DNA from: Lepidostoma basale
Taxonomy: Eukaryota > Arthropoda > Insecta > Trichoptera > Lepidostomatidae
Direction: 5' to 3'
Assembly (NCBI GenBank): GCA_022606425.2
Contig: JAHDVF020000840.1
Location: 372,001 to 436,000, forward strand
Length of the DNA stretch: 64,000 nucleotides
Below the pieces are notes generated by a model. It saw nothing but the letters and a program-made list of their open reading frames with translations. It did not search any database and was not told the origin of the DNA. Shown here one piece after another: positions 45,345 through 56,189 of this stretch. Numbering within the stretch: position 1 is the first letter of the stretch; each line of letters begins with the position of its first letter. The position numbers and the translations under genes were made by a program.

Positions 45345-46740
45345 TATTTAGACTGTAGATACCAACGAGCCTGGCGAAACCGGTCGCTGTCGAAATAACA
45401 ACAAAAGTGGAAGTAGTTAAAAAACATCGTTTTATTTTTTTAGAAGTCTTTTATTTAAAATGAACTTCCTTCAAATTTTAATTGTATCTCAATAGAGACG
45501 AAGACGTAAACTGGAAACTGAGCATGGATGATCAAGGTGTTTACAGGACTTATGACCTGTCATTGGTTGGGTTAAGCGCACGCTTTATGTAATTACAACA
45601 TTCCCCATTCCACCTTTGTTATTGTGATCATGCATGACAAATTTTTGGAAGATGCATATATACTTCAAAATCCATATTTATCTTCACGTGTCAGTTTCAG
45701 TCAGCCATCTATGTAGATTTGGTTGCACTTGTGAATTTTTTCCAAGAATTAACCTATACAACCGACCCACTAACGCCATCTATGGAGAATGATTTTCGGC
45801 ATTTAGCAAACTACCTTATTAACACAATGCGAAGGCTGTCGCCTAACATATTGTTAGAAGCCGCTAGGAGTATTATTCCATTATATATGCCAAAGAATTT
45901 GACCAGAATATTTGAAGAACAAATATTTGTGAATGTATACTTATACCTGTATACGAAATCCTGGATTTACACCAAAGGGTGGTTAATTCAAATTTTAATT
46001 GTATCTCAATAGAGACGAAGACGTAAACTGGAAACTGAGTATGGATGATCAAGGTGTTACGTGTTACGTAAACTGGAAACTGAGCATGGATGATCAAGGC
46101 GCATAAAGCGTGCGCTTAACCCAACCAATGACAGGTCATAAGTCCTCAAGTCTTCAAATATTCTGGTCAAATTCTTTGGCATATAAGAGTGGAATAATAC
46201 TCCTAGCGGCTTCTAACAATATGTTAGGCGATAGCCTTCGCATTGTGTTAATAAGGTAGTTTGCTAAATGCCGAAAATCATTCTCCATAGAGGGCGTTAG
46301 TGGGTCGGTTGTATAGGTTAATTCTTGGAAAAAATTCACAAGTGCAACCAAATCTACATAGATGGCTGACTGAAACTGACACGTGAAGATAAATATGGAT
46401 TTTGAAGTATATACACAACTTCCAAAAATTTGTCATGCATGATCACAATAACAAAGGTGGAATGGGGAATGTTGTAATTACATAAAGCGTGCGCTTAACC
46501 CAACCAATGACAGGTCATAAGTCCTGTAAACACCTTGATCATCCATGCTCAGTTTCCAGTTTACGTCTTCGTCTCTATTGAGATAAAATTAAAATTTGAA
46601 TTAACCACCCTTTGGTGTAAATCCAGGATTTCGTATACAGGTATAAGTATACATTCACAAATTTTTGAACTTCCTTCAATATATAATATTTTAGTAAAAA
46701 TCATTTGATTATCTATTGAAACAGTTTGCCAAAAACTCTT
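45345..46740 (+). repeat. Family Q repeat split by palindromic copy D
   Basis: The left part (45345-45474) carries GAGCCTGGCGAAACCGGTCG, AAAAGTGGAAGTAGTT and ATGAACTTCCTTCAA. The right part (from 46666) resumes with GAACTTCCTTCAA and GTAAAAATCATTTGATTATC. At 35800-35850 the same two parts are adjacent in the other orientation, giving the empty site. Confidence 0.75.
45475..46665 (-). mobile_element. Palindromic retroposon-like element, copy D (1,191 bp)
   Basis: Direct repeats TGAACTTCCTTCAA (14 bp) at 45461-45474 and 46666-46679. Arms 45475-45918 and about 46152-46594 are near-perfect reverse complements of about 444 bp. The 233-bp middle contains another outer end (GTGAATGTATACTTATACC) and a small internal duplication (46010-46100). 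The outer sequence at the right, CAGGTATAAGTATACATTCA, marks the 5' end, so the element is oriented minus. ORFs inside are mirror images and have no domain. Confidence 0.85.
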
Positions 46741-47639
46741 CTTCATATCTGAATATTTCAGACAGATAAAACGATTGGCACAATAATGATGGAAAAGGAG
46801 GTCGATGAAAAGCAGAACATTGTCTAAAATACATTGTTTATTCTTTCTACAATGACAATTCTGCATCGAAGAAATGCCGAAAGATGGTACCGCTGGAAAA
46901 AGGAAGCACCCGAGGGGGATATGATGGGACGATATATATGGATACATTTTTCCCTCTTCAGGAAAAAAAAGACGTTCGATAATAAAAGGCTGATCGTACG
47001 ATAGTTTGAAAGATAGGAGGCTTGATTCCTATCATATGGAACACGAGCACAATTCTTGGCACGACACACTTTCTTACTACTTAAGATACTACTCTATTAT
47101 CACTGTAAGATGACGGCTATTGTTTTTTTTTTGTTTTTCCCGAAAAAAAAATAGGTTTATAATTTAATTAGGAAAACTTTGATACAAAAAACCCTTATTA
47201 ACTCAGTACCAATTGTAAATTATTCCTTATTCAGCATTAATAGTAAAACAGACATGGCATTCTGAAACGCTATGATAATACCACGCTCACTACCCCTAAT
47301 GAAGCCTTCCGATTGACGCATCCGATATCACACCCCGAGTAAGGGATGGTGTCTAAGGGCCGTAACTAATATTTGATTGTCTCAAGACTCGGGGGAAATG
47401 GGGGGATTTTTATTATGTTACGTTTTGGTGCATTTAGTTCGGAAAATGTTAAAGTTTTTTCAAATCGTTATAAGAAAATTGTAATTGTTTAAAAAAGTAT
47501 TTAATTTTAAGTTATTTTAGATATTTAAAAAATACGTAAAAATATTAAAAAGCAACGCTTATTATTAAATAATTAATTACGTTTTTCATGTATAACATTT
47601 GGTTAGTAACGGATGTTTATAAATAATAACAACTAAAAA
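46741..47639. other. No gene recognised
   Basis: Minus ORFs at 46561-46947 and 46824-47069 show no known domain and partly overlap the palindrome. 47280-47400 is of mixed composition without a recognisable feature. Confidence 0.4.
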
Positions 47640-47950
47640 AAATCACGCCCTTTTTCCCGGAGATATATGTAGGTTAAGATAATGGACCGCCACACTACTC
47701 TATCCTGACACTCCTCTCTAGATTCCAGAGCACGCCGTTTCTCCCAATTTCTAAAATGGTCAATTATGAAAATTTTATAATCAAAACACAACCGAAACTT
47801 ATAAATGTCGGCCACTTGAGGAGTCGGAGAAATCAACGTGTGTGCATGTCATGATGTATGAATGATGAAGAATCTAGAGAAGTGAGTCAGGAAAGGACAG
47901 TGTGTGTAATGGACTATTCTTTCTGCCTACCCTTTCGGGGAGACTGATAT
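47640..47950. pseudogene. Two opposed GTTA-family LINE 3' relics
   Basis: 47640-47730 is the minus-strand terminal block (ATGGACCGCCACACTAC). 47795-47945 is a plus-strand terminal block (AATGTCGGCCACTTGAGGAG, CATGTCATGATGTATGAATG, TTCTTTCTGCCTACCC). Both are decayed. Confidence 0.65.
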
Positions 47951-48129
47951 TAAGTTGGTCTTAAACTAATGCTTATATGGGAGGTTTTTTTTAATGTGTT
48001 TGTTCTCACCAGTTTTATAGATTTTTCCCAGTATCAAAAAAATCTACCCAATGCAAAAAAGATTTTTATTTGAATGAACTTTGCGAAATTGAAAATTTAC
48101 CAATAAACTAAATTCACTTTTCTTGAATA

Positions 48130-48330
48130 TCTTTTGAAGATCCTGCCCCTGAGGTTAGGCGGAAGGCCCACGACGACCTTCCCGTAGGCGGGTGCGAGGC
48201 GGGGGGCGGATGTCCGCTCAAGCGGTCCCTTGTTGAGCGGGTCAGGGCGGCGGCTCGCCCTCCCCGCCCAGCCCGAGCGAGGGACACTAACCGAGCTTGC
48301 GGTGCACTGGAAGTGTGAGTGTCAAGGACA
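48130..48330. promoter_or_regulatory. GC-rich island
   Basis: Strongly GC- and CpG-rich (GCGAGGCGGGGGGCGGATG, GGGCGGCGGCTCGCCC near 48240). The minus ORF through it is compositionally driven and has no known domain. Nature unknown. Confidence 0.3.
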
Positions 48331-48474
48331 CTTTGTATTCTAAAGATTTCACGGACATTATTATCTGAGAGCCGTAATAAAAGATTTTCATTAAAAACGC
48401 AATATGGTGTCAATTTTTGTTTTACATTTATCACAAATAATACAACACAAGATTGGGTTGTATTATTGAAAATG

Positions 48475-48655
48475 GAGACCGCGTACAGGATTCCGTAGAG
48501 TTGGACCGCCCGCTGCCCGCTGGACCGACGATCTGAAGAGGATTGCTGGACATGGAAGGATGGGAGCGGCAATGGATAGGGTGCGGTGGCGTGCTTTGGG
48601 AAAGGCCTACATTCAGCAGTGGATGACAGACGGCTGATGATGATGATGAAGCTCT
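48475..48655 (+). pseudogene. RTE-like LINE 3' end with (TGA)n tail
   Basis: Reads RRVGPPAARWTDDLKRIAGH, GRMGAAMDRVRWRALGKAYI and QQWMTDG, then TGATGATGATGA. The ARW.DDL.R.AG..W...A.DR..WR.LG.AYIQQW block is the classic RTE-like C-terminus, and the trinucleotide tail fits. In frame to the stop, but only a terminal fragment. Confidence 0.85.
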
Positions 48656-48839
48656 GTAGGACGGTCTTTAACCTGTCCGGTGATATGACAGTACCAGTAC
48701 GGTTACGCCTGCAAATAATTTATTACTTTTTTTTAAATTTATAATAGTAAAGGGCATTCTCAAACTGAACCTAATCGCCAAACAGTGTGTCCTTATATTG
48801 AATTTAGAAATCTTAAGAGTGGGGGAGAAAGTGTACAAT

Positions 48840-48966
48840 GCAAATTTTTGAGTTGTTAAATAAAACCATTTTAAGGTTTTTCTTAGAACTAATGACTACC
48901 TTATTACTCATCATTAATTCTAAGAAAAATCTTAAAATGGCTTTATTTAACAACTCAAAAATTTTG
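48840..48966. repeat. Small foldback, 50-bp arms
   Basis: CAAATTTTTGAGTTGTTAAA, CCATTTTAAGGTTTTTCTTAG and their complements in 48915-48966 surround a loop of about 25 bp. No ORF or TSD recognised. Confidence 0.8.
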
Positions 48967-49139
48967 GCAATCGAGGATTCGCGGATTCTTGAGTCCTGGG
49001 TGGGATTAAGCCTGGAGCAATCTTCCTGTAGATCTCAAGTTCATTAAAAACCCGTCAAAGTTTAGCTGTAGGCTCAAAACGAACTTTTTCAAATTAACTA
49101 TCCTAATGTAAATGTTGATCGCCTTTGTCAGAAACAGCC

Positions 49140-49345
49140 CTCATAATAAAAATATTTATTTTTAACTTCTTATCTTCTTGTCTCTGATTTTTGAGTCCTG
49201 GGTGGACCTCGGCCGCCTTCAAAAAGTTTCTCCAGTCGACCCAATCCTGAGCTCTTGACTTCCAATCCTCAGGTCTAACTCTCAACAATTGCTTGTCTTT
49301 CAGAACACCGTCAAGCCAACAAAGCCGCGGTCTTTCCACGCTTCG
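49140..49345 (-). pseudogene. LINE C-terminal tail, family N8
   Basis: The minus frame reads RPRLCWLDGVLKDKQLLRVR, PEDWKSRAQDWVDWRNFLKA and AEVHPGL, matching the common RPR.RWLDDV..DL..L.V..W...AQDR..WR..L..A..HPGL tail. A related scrap (TTGAGTCCTGGGTGGGATTA) is at 48988-49007. Confidence 0.75.
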
Positions 49346-49469
49346 TCTTCAATTTTTAACTACATCGTCTATAAAATGTAGCATTTTCTACAGCACACTT
49401 GAGATGATTTATTCATAAAAATGGCACTCTATAAATCATCAAATTTGTTATTATTATTATATTATATAA

Positions 49470-49750
49470 CTAATAGTCCCATCATGATGTATGGAATAGA
49501 GGTCAGAGCCGATACCAATAGAACTAAGAACCTTTTTAGAGTACCAGATATGCGAACTCTACGCTCCATCGCAGGGAAACCCATCTGAGATCGGATCAGA
49601 AATGAAACGATAAGGTCTGTCTGTGGTATTGAAGACACAATGAGATGGAGAAGAAGCAGAAGGCGCTTTTGGAGAGACCAAGTGGACCGCATGGAGAATA
49701 CAAGTCACAAACAGGTCATACGACGTAAACTAAGATGAAGAAGAAGAAGA
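49470..49750 (+). pseudogene. LINE 3' end, family N4-like
   Basis: Reads VPIMMYGIEVRADTNRTKNL, FRVPDMRTLRSIAGKPI, stop, DRIRNETIRSVCGIEDTMRW, RRSRRRFWRDQVDRMENT, then (GAAGAA)n. The order matches 42780-42960. It has a premature stop. Confidence 0.75.
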
Positions 49751-50299
49751 AGAGAACTAACCGTCATTATACTCTTTGTTCCTCTTCTATCGGAGGTTTG
49801 ACAACATCATGGCTTTATTTATTTTTAATGCAGCAGCTCTGAGTAGGGATATTGTGCTGCAACTGAACATTCTAGACGGTTTACTAATCAGGATTTTTTT
49901 CTTCTCCAGACACTTCGTATTTCGTACATTTTACTTTGGATAATCAGTTGCAGTACAGTGTTCACGTTTCTCATAACGTGCCAGAAGTAGTTTTTTTAAC
50001 TTTAGTTTCGTGCGTTTTGTAGATTAGGAAAACGTGTTTTTTGTTGTTTTTAAATATTTATAATAGTTCAACTATTTTTAATTGGGCTGATAGAAAGGTG
50101 AACATGATTATTGGTTTAATGATATATCGTATATCGATGAATTTAGAGAAAGTGTCGAAACCGGTTGACGTTAATAGTAATTTAAGGTTGATGGAAACTA
50201 TTTTTATATAAAGTGTTGTTAATATTTTTACATTGTATTTATATAATAGTTAGATATGTTTCAAACAGGTGTTATATAAAAATTTATTTGATGATACAA
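49751..50299. other. No gene; hammerhead-like relic
   Basis: At 50130-50165 ATCGATGAATTTAGAG then GTGTCGAAACCGGTTGACG is a decayed hairpin module. The rest is AT-rich. Confidence 0.4.
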
Positions 50300-50303
50300 T
50301 TAA

Positions 50304-51096
50304 CCCTTAACGTACCGTGTTCAAAACAAAACGCTTGCTCCCATGTGGTAAGTTCAGTTTACCGCTAACTTTATCTAAATATCAAGCATATGACTAGATG
50401 AATCAAAATTTAATTTATGTCATCTTGTAGGGAATTTCATTAGGAATAGATCGATATCTATAACATACATGGATTATTTGAAAAACATATCATTATTTTT
50501 TTTTTCTGGAACCATGCGATTTCTGATATGTAATGCGTCACAACACACGATCGACTAAACGTCAGGTAAATACTTGTCTTGCGGCCGGCGGCCGGCGCGG
50601 GCGGGGCGAAACTTTACGAGATTTTACGTATGATAAAGGCACCTAGGCAAAATGTATAAGTACGTTCAAGACAACGCGTACGTATTAATATTTGTCCCTT
50701 TTGGTAAAGTGTTAATATTTTCACAGTTCTGATATTATTAAGTTGCGTGCTGCGTTTCGTCCACAGTCGATATTATTACGTGCCTATGAAAAGGTCAAAC
50801 ATATAATTTATAATGCGTTCAAAACAGCGAGTAAGTATTTGTCACTTTTGATAAAGTTGTAAATATTAGCAAAACAAATTCTACCTTAACACGAATGAAG
50901 GTGAGGGCAGTCTTAGAAAATATTTTTTTTTTGGGATGAAGGAAGTAATTTTTTGCTTTTTTTTTTATTACGAAATATTGAGAACACTTCAATGGAGGAT
51001 TACAATTTTTTTTATAATATTAGGGTCCATAGGTTTTAAGAAAATCAACTTTAAATTGGCAGTGGAAACTCAATTTACCACATGGCAACGCGACGG
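50304..51096. mobile_element. Candidate TTAA-flanked piggyBac-type element (793 bp)
   Basis: TTAA at 50300-50303 and 51097-51100. The ends are CCCTTAACGTACC and, inverted, CCGTCGCGTTGCC. A subterminal inverted repeat follows (CATGTGGTAA with near-identical flanks at 50342 and 51078). The interior has a GC-rich run (50580-50610) and a diverged duplication (TAAGTACGTTCAAGACAACG.. versus TAATGCGTTCAAAACAGCGA..). No ORF. Confidence 0.5.
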
Positions 51097-51100
51097 TTAA

Positions 51101-51589
51101 AAATGATACAGCATTCGATTTTCAACAAAACAAAATACGTAACGGAATCAAATACAAGATTCAGCCAGCTCAACCAAATCCACAAATAAAAGACTTAACC
51201 CTCAACCGACAAGTAGCCTTTGGGGCGTAAACATTCCTCTGGCAGTGTAAGGGGTTGTGAACAACCCCAGGCGGGTAAACCGCGGGGATGGGGGCGCCGC
51301 AACACCCCCGGAGTGAGACAATCAAATCATTGAGATACCTACGTGACTCTGGGTGCTTAAGGGAACGAACTTTATGGTCTTATTATTTTGAAAGCACTAT
51401 TTTATGCATGTTTCGTTTTTTTATTAAACGTTGAACGAAACTAATCTAAATTAAAAGTGAATTTGTAAGTCTTCAATTTTATACTACTAGTAATTCGTAG
51501 TCTAATGGTTCAGGTATCGACCTTTTGTATTAAACACAGTGATCTCTGCATATGAAGTGATCTATTGTCGTTAGTTTTAAGTTTTCTTC
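51101..51589. other. Unassigned; GC-rich patch
   Basis: 51195-51310 (GGGGTTGTGAACAACCCC hairpin, CGGGTAAACCGCGGGGATG) is GC-rich and starts with TTAACCCTCAACCGAC, perhaps a further TTAA-type end. Confidence 0.35.
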
Positions 51590-52000
51590 GTCTTCTTCTT
51601 CCTTGTTGTAGACTTATGTAGTCTGTTCTCCAAAGTGTTGCTCCTCCTGTGAGGTAGACTCCCAGCTGTCCTTCAATCTTTTAGGAGGTCTTTCACGAGG
51701 ACGAGTCCCATAAGGCCGATTATGCAATCCAATATAGGGGAGTCTGGTGGTATTCATTCTTTGAACAAGACCGTACCAGTCCCTTTTTCGCTGTCTGATC
51801 CATCTTATAATATCCTCAACCTCATATATCTATCTTATTCTGGTGTTTCTCACGCGATCTCTCAGTTGCTTACCTACTATCGTCCTCAGTGTCTTCATCT
51901 CGGAAGTCCTCAAAACTTGTTTGATCCTTACTGTGTCTGCTCTTGCTTCGACGCCAAATGTAATTATTAGTCTTACGCATGCTTTATAGATTATTATTAT
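51590..52000 (-). pseudogene. LINE 3' end, family N4
   Basis: The minus strand carries MKTLRTIVGKQLRDRVRNTR, then YGLVQRMNTTRLPYI, RPYGTRPRERPPKRLKDSWE and a GAAGAAGACGAAG tail. Close to 21838-22115 and 31668-32000. Frameshifted. Confidence 0.75.
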
Positions 52001-52539
52001 AGTTTTAAGTGATACTGAAAATGTTAAGAGAATATTAGATAAACGTAAGGCGTGAAATTCACCATGTAATTTTTGCACTTTTAAATTTTTTATCGATATG
52101 CTTCAAAGGTATTCACCTTCATCATCGGGAGAAAGACATCTTTTAAAATAAAATAGTATATTGTTCTCCTAATTATGAAAGCATAAAACCGTCGAAACAT
52201 GTCGAGAAAAATATACTCAGCATTGAAAATAAAACAGTGTTAAAATAATTTAAGTATCGAAAATCTAAGAATTCTTTGAAAGAAAAATTTCCACGGGAAA
52301 TTTCCACTTTTGGACTCAAATTGGAATTAATAACTTATGAAAGCATTACTACTCATGTCTCGCTTAAGAGCTTTTTTCATATAACTAAATAAAAACCTTA
52401 TTATTAGTAATATAATGCAAAGACGCAAAGCTCTCCACTTTGTAGATTAATTTATCACTCCATTAGATAGCAATTTGTTATAGAGCATGCTATTAAATGT
52501 GTTGTCTAAAGTATAAAAATAACAGCATCTCCTAAGGAG
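52001..52539. other. Foldback relics, no gene
   Basis: 52085-52130 (minus GATGATGAAGGTGAATACC) and 52185-52215 (ACCGTCGAAACATGTCGAG) are two halves of a decayed hairpin repeat. Confidence 0.45.
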
Positions 52540-52630
52540 CATCAAGTGGTGGGACTCCGCTTGACATCTCTCCCACGGGAGAGGAGGGACGCCTCCCAAC
52601 CGCAGCGGACGCGCCGCGATGTCGACGTCG
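52540..52630. other. GC-rich patch
   Basis: CTCTCCCACGGGAGAGGAGG forms a hairpin, followed by CGCAGCGGACGCGCCGCGATG. The ORF starting at 52619 has no domain. Confidence 0.3.
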
Positions 52631-52774
52631 TTAGATATTAGATCAGTACAAAAGCTTCTTCAGAGCAAAAAAGCTCTTTTGCAGATACTTGATTTTTTTA
52701 AACAATTTATGAAAGTTATATTTTGTGTGAATTTTGATAAATATGACAAAATAACAATATCGATATTGCTATGG

Positions 52775-53550
52775 TTACTGAAAGTGAGGAGGAACTGTAG
52801 GAGGCCTTAGAAACTTTGCAAGACATTCTTCAAGATAGCTACAACATGAAGATAAATAAGGACAAAACAAAGCTGCTGACTGTAGGCCGAACGCAACATC
52901 AGATGAGAGTAGTGATGTCAGGAGTTCCACTAAAGAACACCAAGTAGTTTGTCTACCTCGGGAGCAAAATAACATGGGACGGTCGGTCTAAGAGCGAGGT
53001 TGACAGCCGTATACATCAGGCTAGGCTTGCATTTAATAAAAGGTCGAAAATAATAGAGTCAAATAATATAGAACTAAAACTGAGAATACTCCTCATCAAG
53101 ACCTATGTATGGAGTGTCTTGATGTACGGCTGCGAGACATGGTGCCGGTGCATGGTGATAAGCGGAGACTAGAGGCTTTTAAGATGTGGTCCTATAGAAG
53201 ACTCTTTGGAATTTCCTGGAGAGACCACATCACGAATGAGGAAGTTCTTCAAGGAATCGAAGGAGGAAGGCACCTGCTCAGGACCTTGTCCGAAAGGCGT
53301 GCAAGATGGATCGGCCATGTAATACGTCAAGAAGGTCTCTTGCATGCCACAATGGAGGGTATGATCGAGGGGACAAACTCTAGGGGACGCCCACGCCGAG
53401 AGTACCTGGAGGACCTGTTGGTGGACGTACGCTGCTCATCATATGCAGATTTCAAAAGAGCCGCACAAGACAGGGAAAAATGGAAGAGAATAATGGAGGA
53501 AATTGCTGCAAACCAATCCCAGGATTGAAACCAGAGAAGAGAAGACAAAA
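52775..53550 (+). pseudogene. LINE 3' third, family N5 (post-YADD to C-terminus)
   Basis: ALETLQDILQDSYNMKINKD, KTKLLTVGR, stop, FVYLGSKITWDGRSKSEVDS, RIHQARLAFNKRSKI, LRILLIKTYVWSVLMYGCET, then frameshifts. An open stretch (53150-53528) follows: RRLEAFKMWSYRRLFGISW, ITNEEVLQ, RARWIGHVIRQEGLLHATME, SRGRPRREYLEDLLVDVRC and AAQDREKWKRIM. The order matches the well-known C-terminal half of LINE proteins. No 5' part. Confidence 0.85.
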
Positions 53551-53591
53551 TAATAAATTGAATATATTTTTCAAGTAAGAGTAGTATCTTC

Positions 53592-53825
53592 TTCTTTTTC
53601 TTATCCTGTCCCACTCTCGTGGTGCATATGGCCTTGAGGACATTTATCCACCGTCTAAATGATGTCTGATGCATACTATCATTCTAAATGAGACGTGTAG
53701 CCTTAACTTCTTCTTGCAGGGTTCATTTCTAGGTAGCTCACGGTCTGCCTCGCTTGATATTTCTGCCTATTAGGGAACAATCTTGTGGGTCCTGAGCGAT
53801 GCAAGCTGGGTTCTGTCTTGTGATT
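53592..53825 (-). pseudogene. LINE 3' end, family N2
   Basis: The complement reads CIAQDPQDCSLIGRN, KRGRP.AT, LQEEVKATRL and HQTSFRRWINVLKAICTT, with stops, then an AAGAAGAAG tail. Third copy of the family represented at 1-375. Confidence 0.75.
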
Positions 53826-54189
53826 GAATTTTTATTTATTAATGTTTAATTTCGTGCTTCTTTCTCTTTCAATGTAGGCCTTTTCAAAGAGTTTCTTTCT
53901 TTATATTCTCTGTATTTTGATTTAATATTTAAATTTTTTGGTTCAAGTGGTTCCTAATTTTGATTTTTGTTCATACATATATCTTTACATATACTTTACA
54001 TTATTCTTTCATACATTTTAATTTTAATATATTAATAGAATATATATGGTGGTTGTTTTCTTAGTATTTAAAAAAAAATACTTGTAAAATTCATAATGTT
54101 GTACATCTTAATTAATTATATTATATTATTAATATTGTAAATTAAAAAGAACAATGATTTTAAAATAATTTAATGTACCTATATTAAAT
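53826..54189. other. No gene recognised
   Basis: AT-rich; nothing supported. Confidence 0.4.
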
Positions 54190-54306
54190 TCCACTAAGAT
54201 TTATGATTTTGACCGGTTTCAGCAATTCGCTGCCATCTTCTGGTGACCGAACCAGAAGATGCCAGTGAGTTGCCGAAACCAGTCGAAGCCATAAACCTAA
54301 GTGGAA
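54190..54306. repeat. Foldback family H4 with paired hairpin modules
   Basis: Ends TTCCACTTAGATTTATG.. and its complement CATAAACCTAAGTGGAA. Both arms carry CCAGAAGATG, a GGCAG/CTGCC-type stem and GAAACCAGTC or GAAACCGGTC. CAGAAGA replaces the hammerhead CTGANGA. Related to 62701-62830 and 56105-56165. Confidence 0.75.
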
Positions 54307-54639
54307 TACAACTAACATTTTTTTCATAATTTGTTATATTTCCATACATTTCTTCCATGAAATTTTCAATAAAAACATTTTATTTTAACACCTGATGATC
54401 CCAATATTCATAAGAAATTCATTATTTCATAAAAAAAATTCAATCCATTGTGATATTATTTAACAGAGTTTTAATAAAACAGTTAAGAAAAACGTTAATT
54501 ATTGTTTATTATTAGTTTTTCTTAATTATAGTACTCATAAATTCATACTCTACCAAAGAGCATACAATGCTACATTTTATAGTTTTCGTTTTATGTGTGA
54601 CTCCTTTCTAAGATGGGTCTCCATTTTATCGTTGTCCGT
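54307..54639. other. No gene recognised
   Basis: AT-rich. A small inverted repeat (GTTAAGAAAAACGTTAATTA / TTAGTTTTTCTTAATTATAG) is at 54480-54532. Confidence 0.4.
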
Positions 54640-54790
54640 CTCGCCTGTCTTGAGCTCTCCGCACGGGCCGTTTACGGCATTATCACCGCCCCGGCCGCGT
54701 TACCCCCTGGCCCGTGGCGCTGTGGCGACGCCGGCGGCGGGCGAGGAGGCGCATCGGGTTACGGCGTAGCCTACGTTATGTAGCCGCTTA
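54640..54790. promoter_or_regulatory. GC-rich, CpG-containing island
   Basis: CGCCCCGGCCGCGTTACCCC and GACGCCGGCGGCGGGCGAG near 54688-54745 stand in strong contrast to about 30% GC on both sides. No repeat or ORF evidence; could be promoter-associated. Confidence 0.3.
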
Positions 54791-55719
54791 TCCCGTTAAA
54801 CGTACATCATGGGGTTTGAGATAACAAATCTATTACGCGCTCTAAACTCTAAACACCACCTGTAGATGGTGCTAAAGGCGATGTGTTTATCTTAACGTTG
54901 CCAAATTGAAATTCTTTCTTTAAAACAATTGAATTTTAAAATCTGACACCATAAAGTATATCAAATGTTTTTTTGTGTAATATAAAAATACGATTTTTTA
55001 AACCCTTTTTTGTGTCGATGATCAGCTAATTTTGTAAACATTGGCTTAATTATGGCATTCTTTATCTTATTCTTTGTCATTATGGCGGAAGTTTTGCCGA
55101 CTTGGGTCGTTTACAAGGTCGCCGGATGCTATATTATGATTATAGTAACACCAAACGTGGTGACACATTCTTTCCCTTTAATTAAATATATACAAATATA
55201 CATATAACCAATATCAATAAGTGTTGTAACTCACGAAATGTCATAAATGTGAAATTCCCCAGTGTAAATGCTTTAATAAATATAATGGTCTATAGAATTA
55301 AAACACGGCTGACATTATTAAAACAAAAAGTATCATTGTTGCGACATCCTCATGCCTTCCCAACTACACTCGTCCCGAATAATTTGTCACACGAATTATT
55401 GTTCCCCACCGATCTACGCGGGACTCTAGTCGTGTCGATAATTATTCACACCAGGATCAAATCAACCATCAACCGCCGCCTAGCTCTATTAGCTCGAAAC
55501 GAATAAATTTCGGGAAAAGATCGCAAAGGTTCAGTGCTGTGGAAGTGAAGAAGACGTCAGGTGCACCCAAGACCCTCGATATAGCAAACAGCCCGGTCGG
55601 TGAGTCCCTTCCCTTTTTGTCCTAAGCGTTTTCAATGCCATCCCACTCCAGGGTGGGTGAATAAAATACCGCGTCTCTGCTCCCAGCATGTGGTTGAGGA
55701 CCCAACATTTTAAAATACT
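54791..55719. other. Unassigned; one hypothetical ORF
   Basis: An 85-codon ORF (55249-55506, +) has no recognisable domain and is not supported as a gene. 55520-55700 has mixed composition (TCCCACTCCAGGGTGGGTGA), possibly an unrecognised repeat. Confidence 0.35.
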
Positions 55720-55872
55720 CAAATTCAAAATACTCAAACTCGATACTCAAATTTCTTTCAAATTCTAATATTCAGATTTAAGTCAAATTCTGGTATTTGT
55801 TTAGATTTCTGTCAAGTTCTGATATTAAATTTTATCCCATACGGATGTTCAAATTTCTCTCAAATTCCAATA
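55720..55872. repeat. Degenerate minisatellite
   Basis: Imperfect repeats of a 30-35 bp unit based on TCAAATTCTGATATT and CAAATTTCT. Four to five units. Confidence 0.6.
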
Positions 55873-55884
55873 TTCATAATAAAA

Positions 55885-56165
55885 AACACAGAAATGAAGA
55901 CTTTCAGATGCTGGAACGACACTTCGAGACAAAGTGAGAAATTCTGAAATAAGGAAGATTTACGTCGTCGAAGATGCAGTTCGAAAACTGAGAAAATATT
56001 ACTTGAAAAATCATGTGAGAGAGCGTGTTCTGAAAGAGTGATAAGGAAAGCAGTAAAGTGCCAACGGACAGCTCACCTCCAGGAAGACCATTGTAAAGAT
56101 GGCGAGACAGCTAGACACCAGAAGTTGGCAGCGAGCTGTCGAAACCGATAGAAGACACAAACATT
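55885..56165 (+). pseudogene. LINE 3' relic joined to a foldback end
   Basis: RTLRDKVRNSEIRKI-like, VEDAVRKLRKYYLKNHVERA and PPGRP..RWRDS-like blocks occur in shifting frames to about 56110. Then CCAGAAGTTGGCAGCGAGC and GTCGAAACCGATAG (56118-56150), a family H4 hairpin module. Confidence 0.55.
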
Positions 56166-56189
56166 AGTGGATTTTAACTAAATATATAT

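Noticed and set aside
46561..46947. 128-aa minus ORF
   Set aside because: Begins in unique DNA and ends inside the palindrome end; no domain.
48114..48572. 152-aa minus ORF across the GC-rich island
   Set aside because: Arg/Ala/Ser-rich composition follows GC content; no domain; overlaps an opposite-strand LINE tail.
55249..55506. 85-aa ORF as a small gene
   Set aside because: No recognisable domain or context; length is not unusual by chance.
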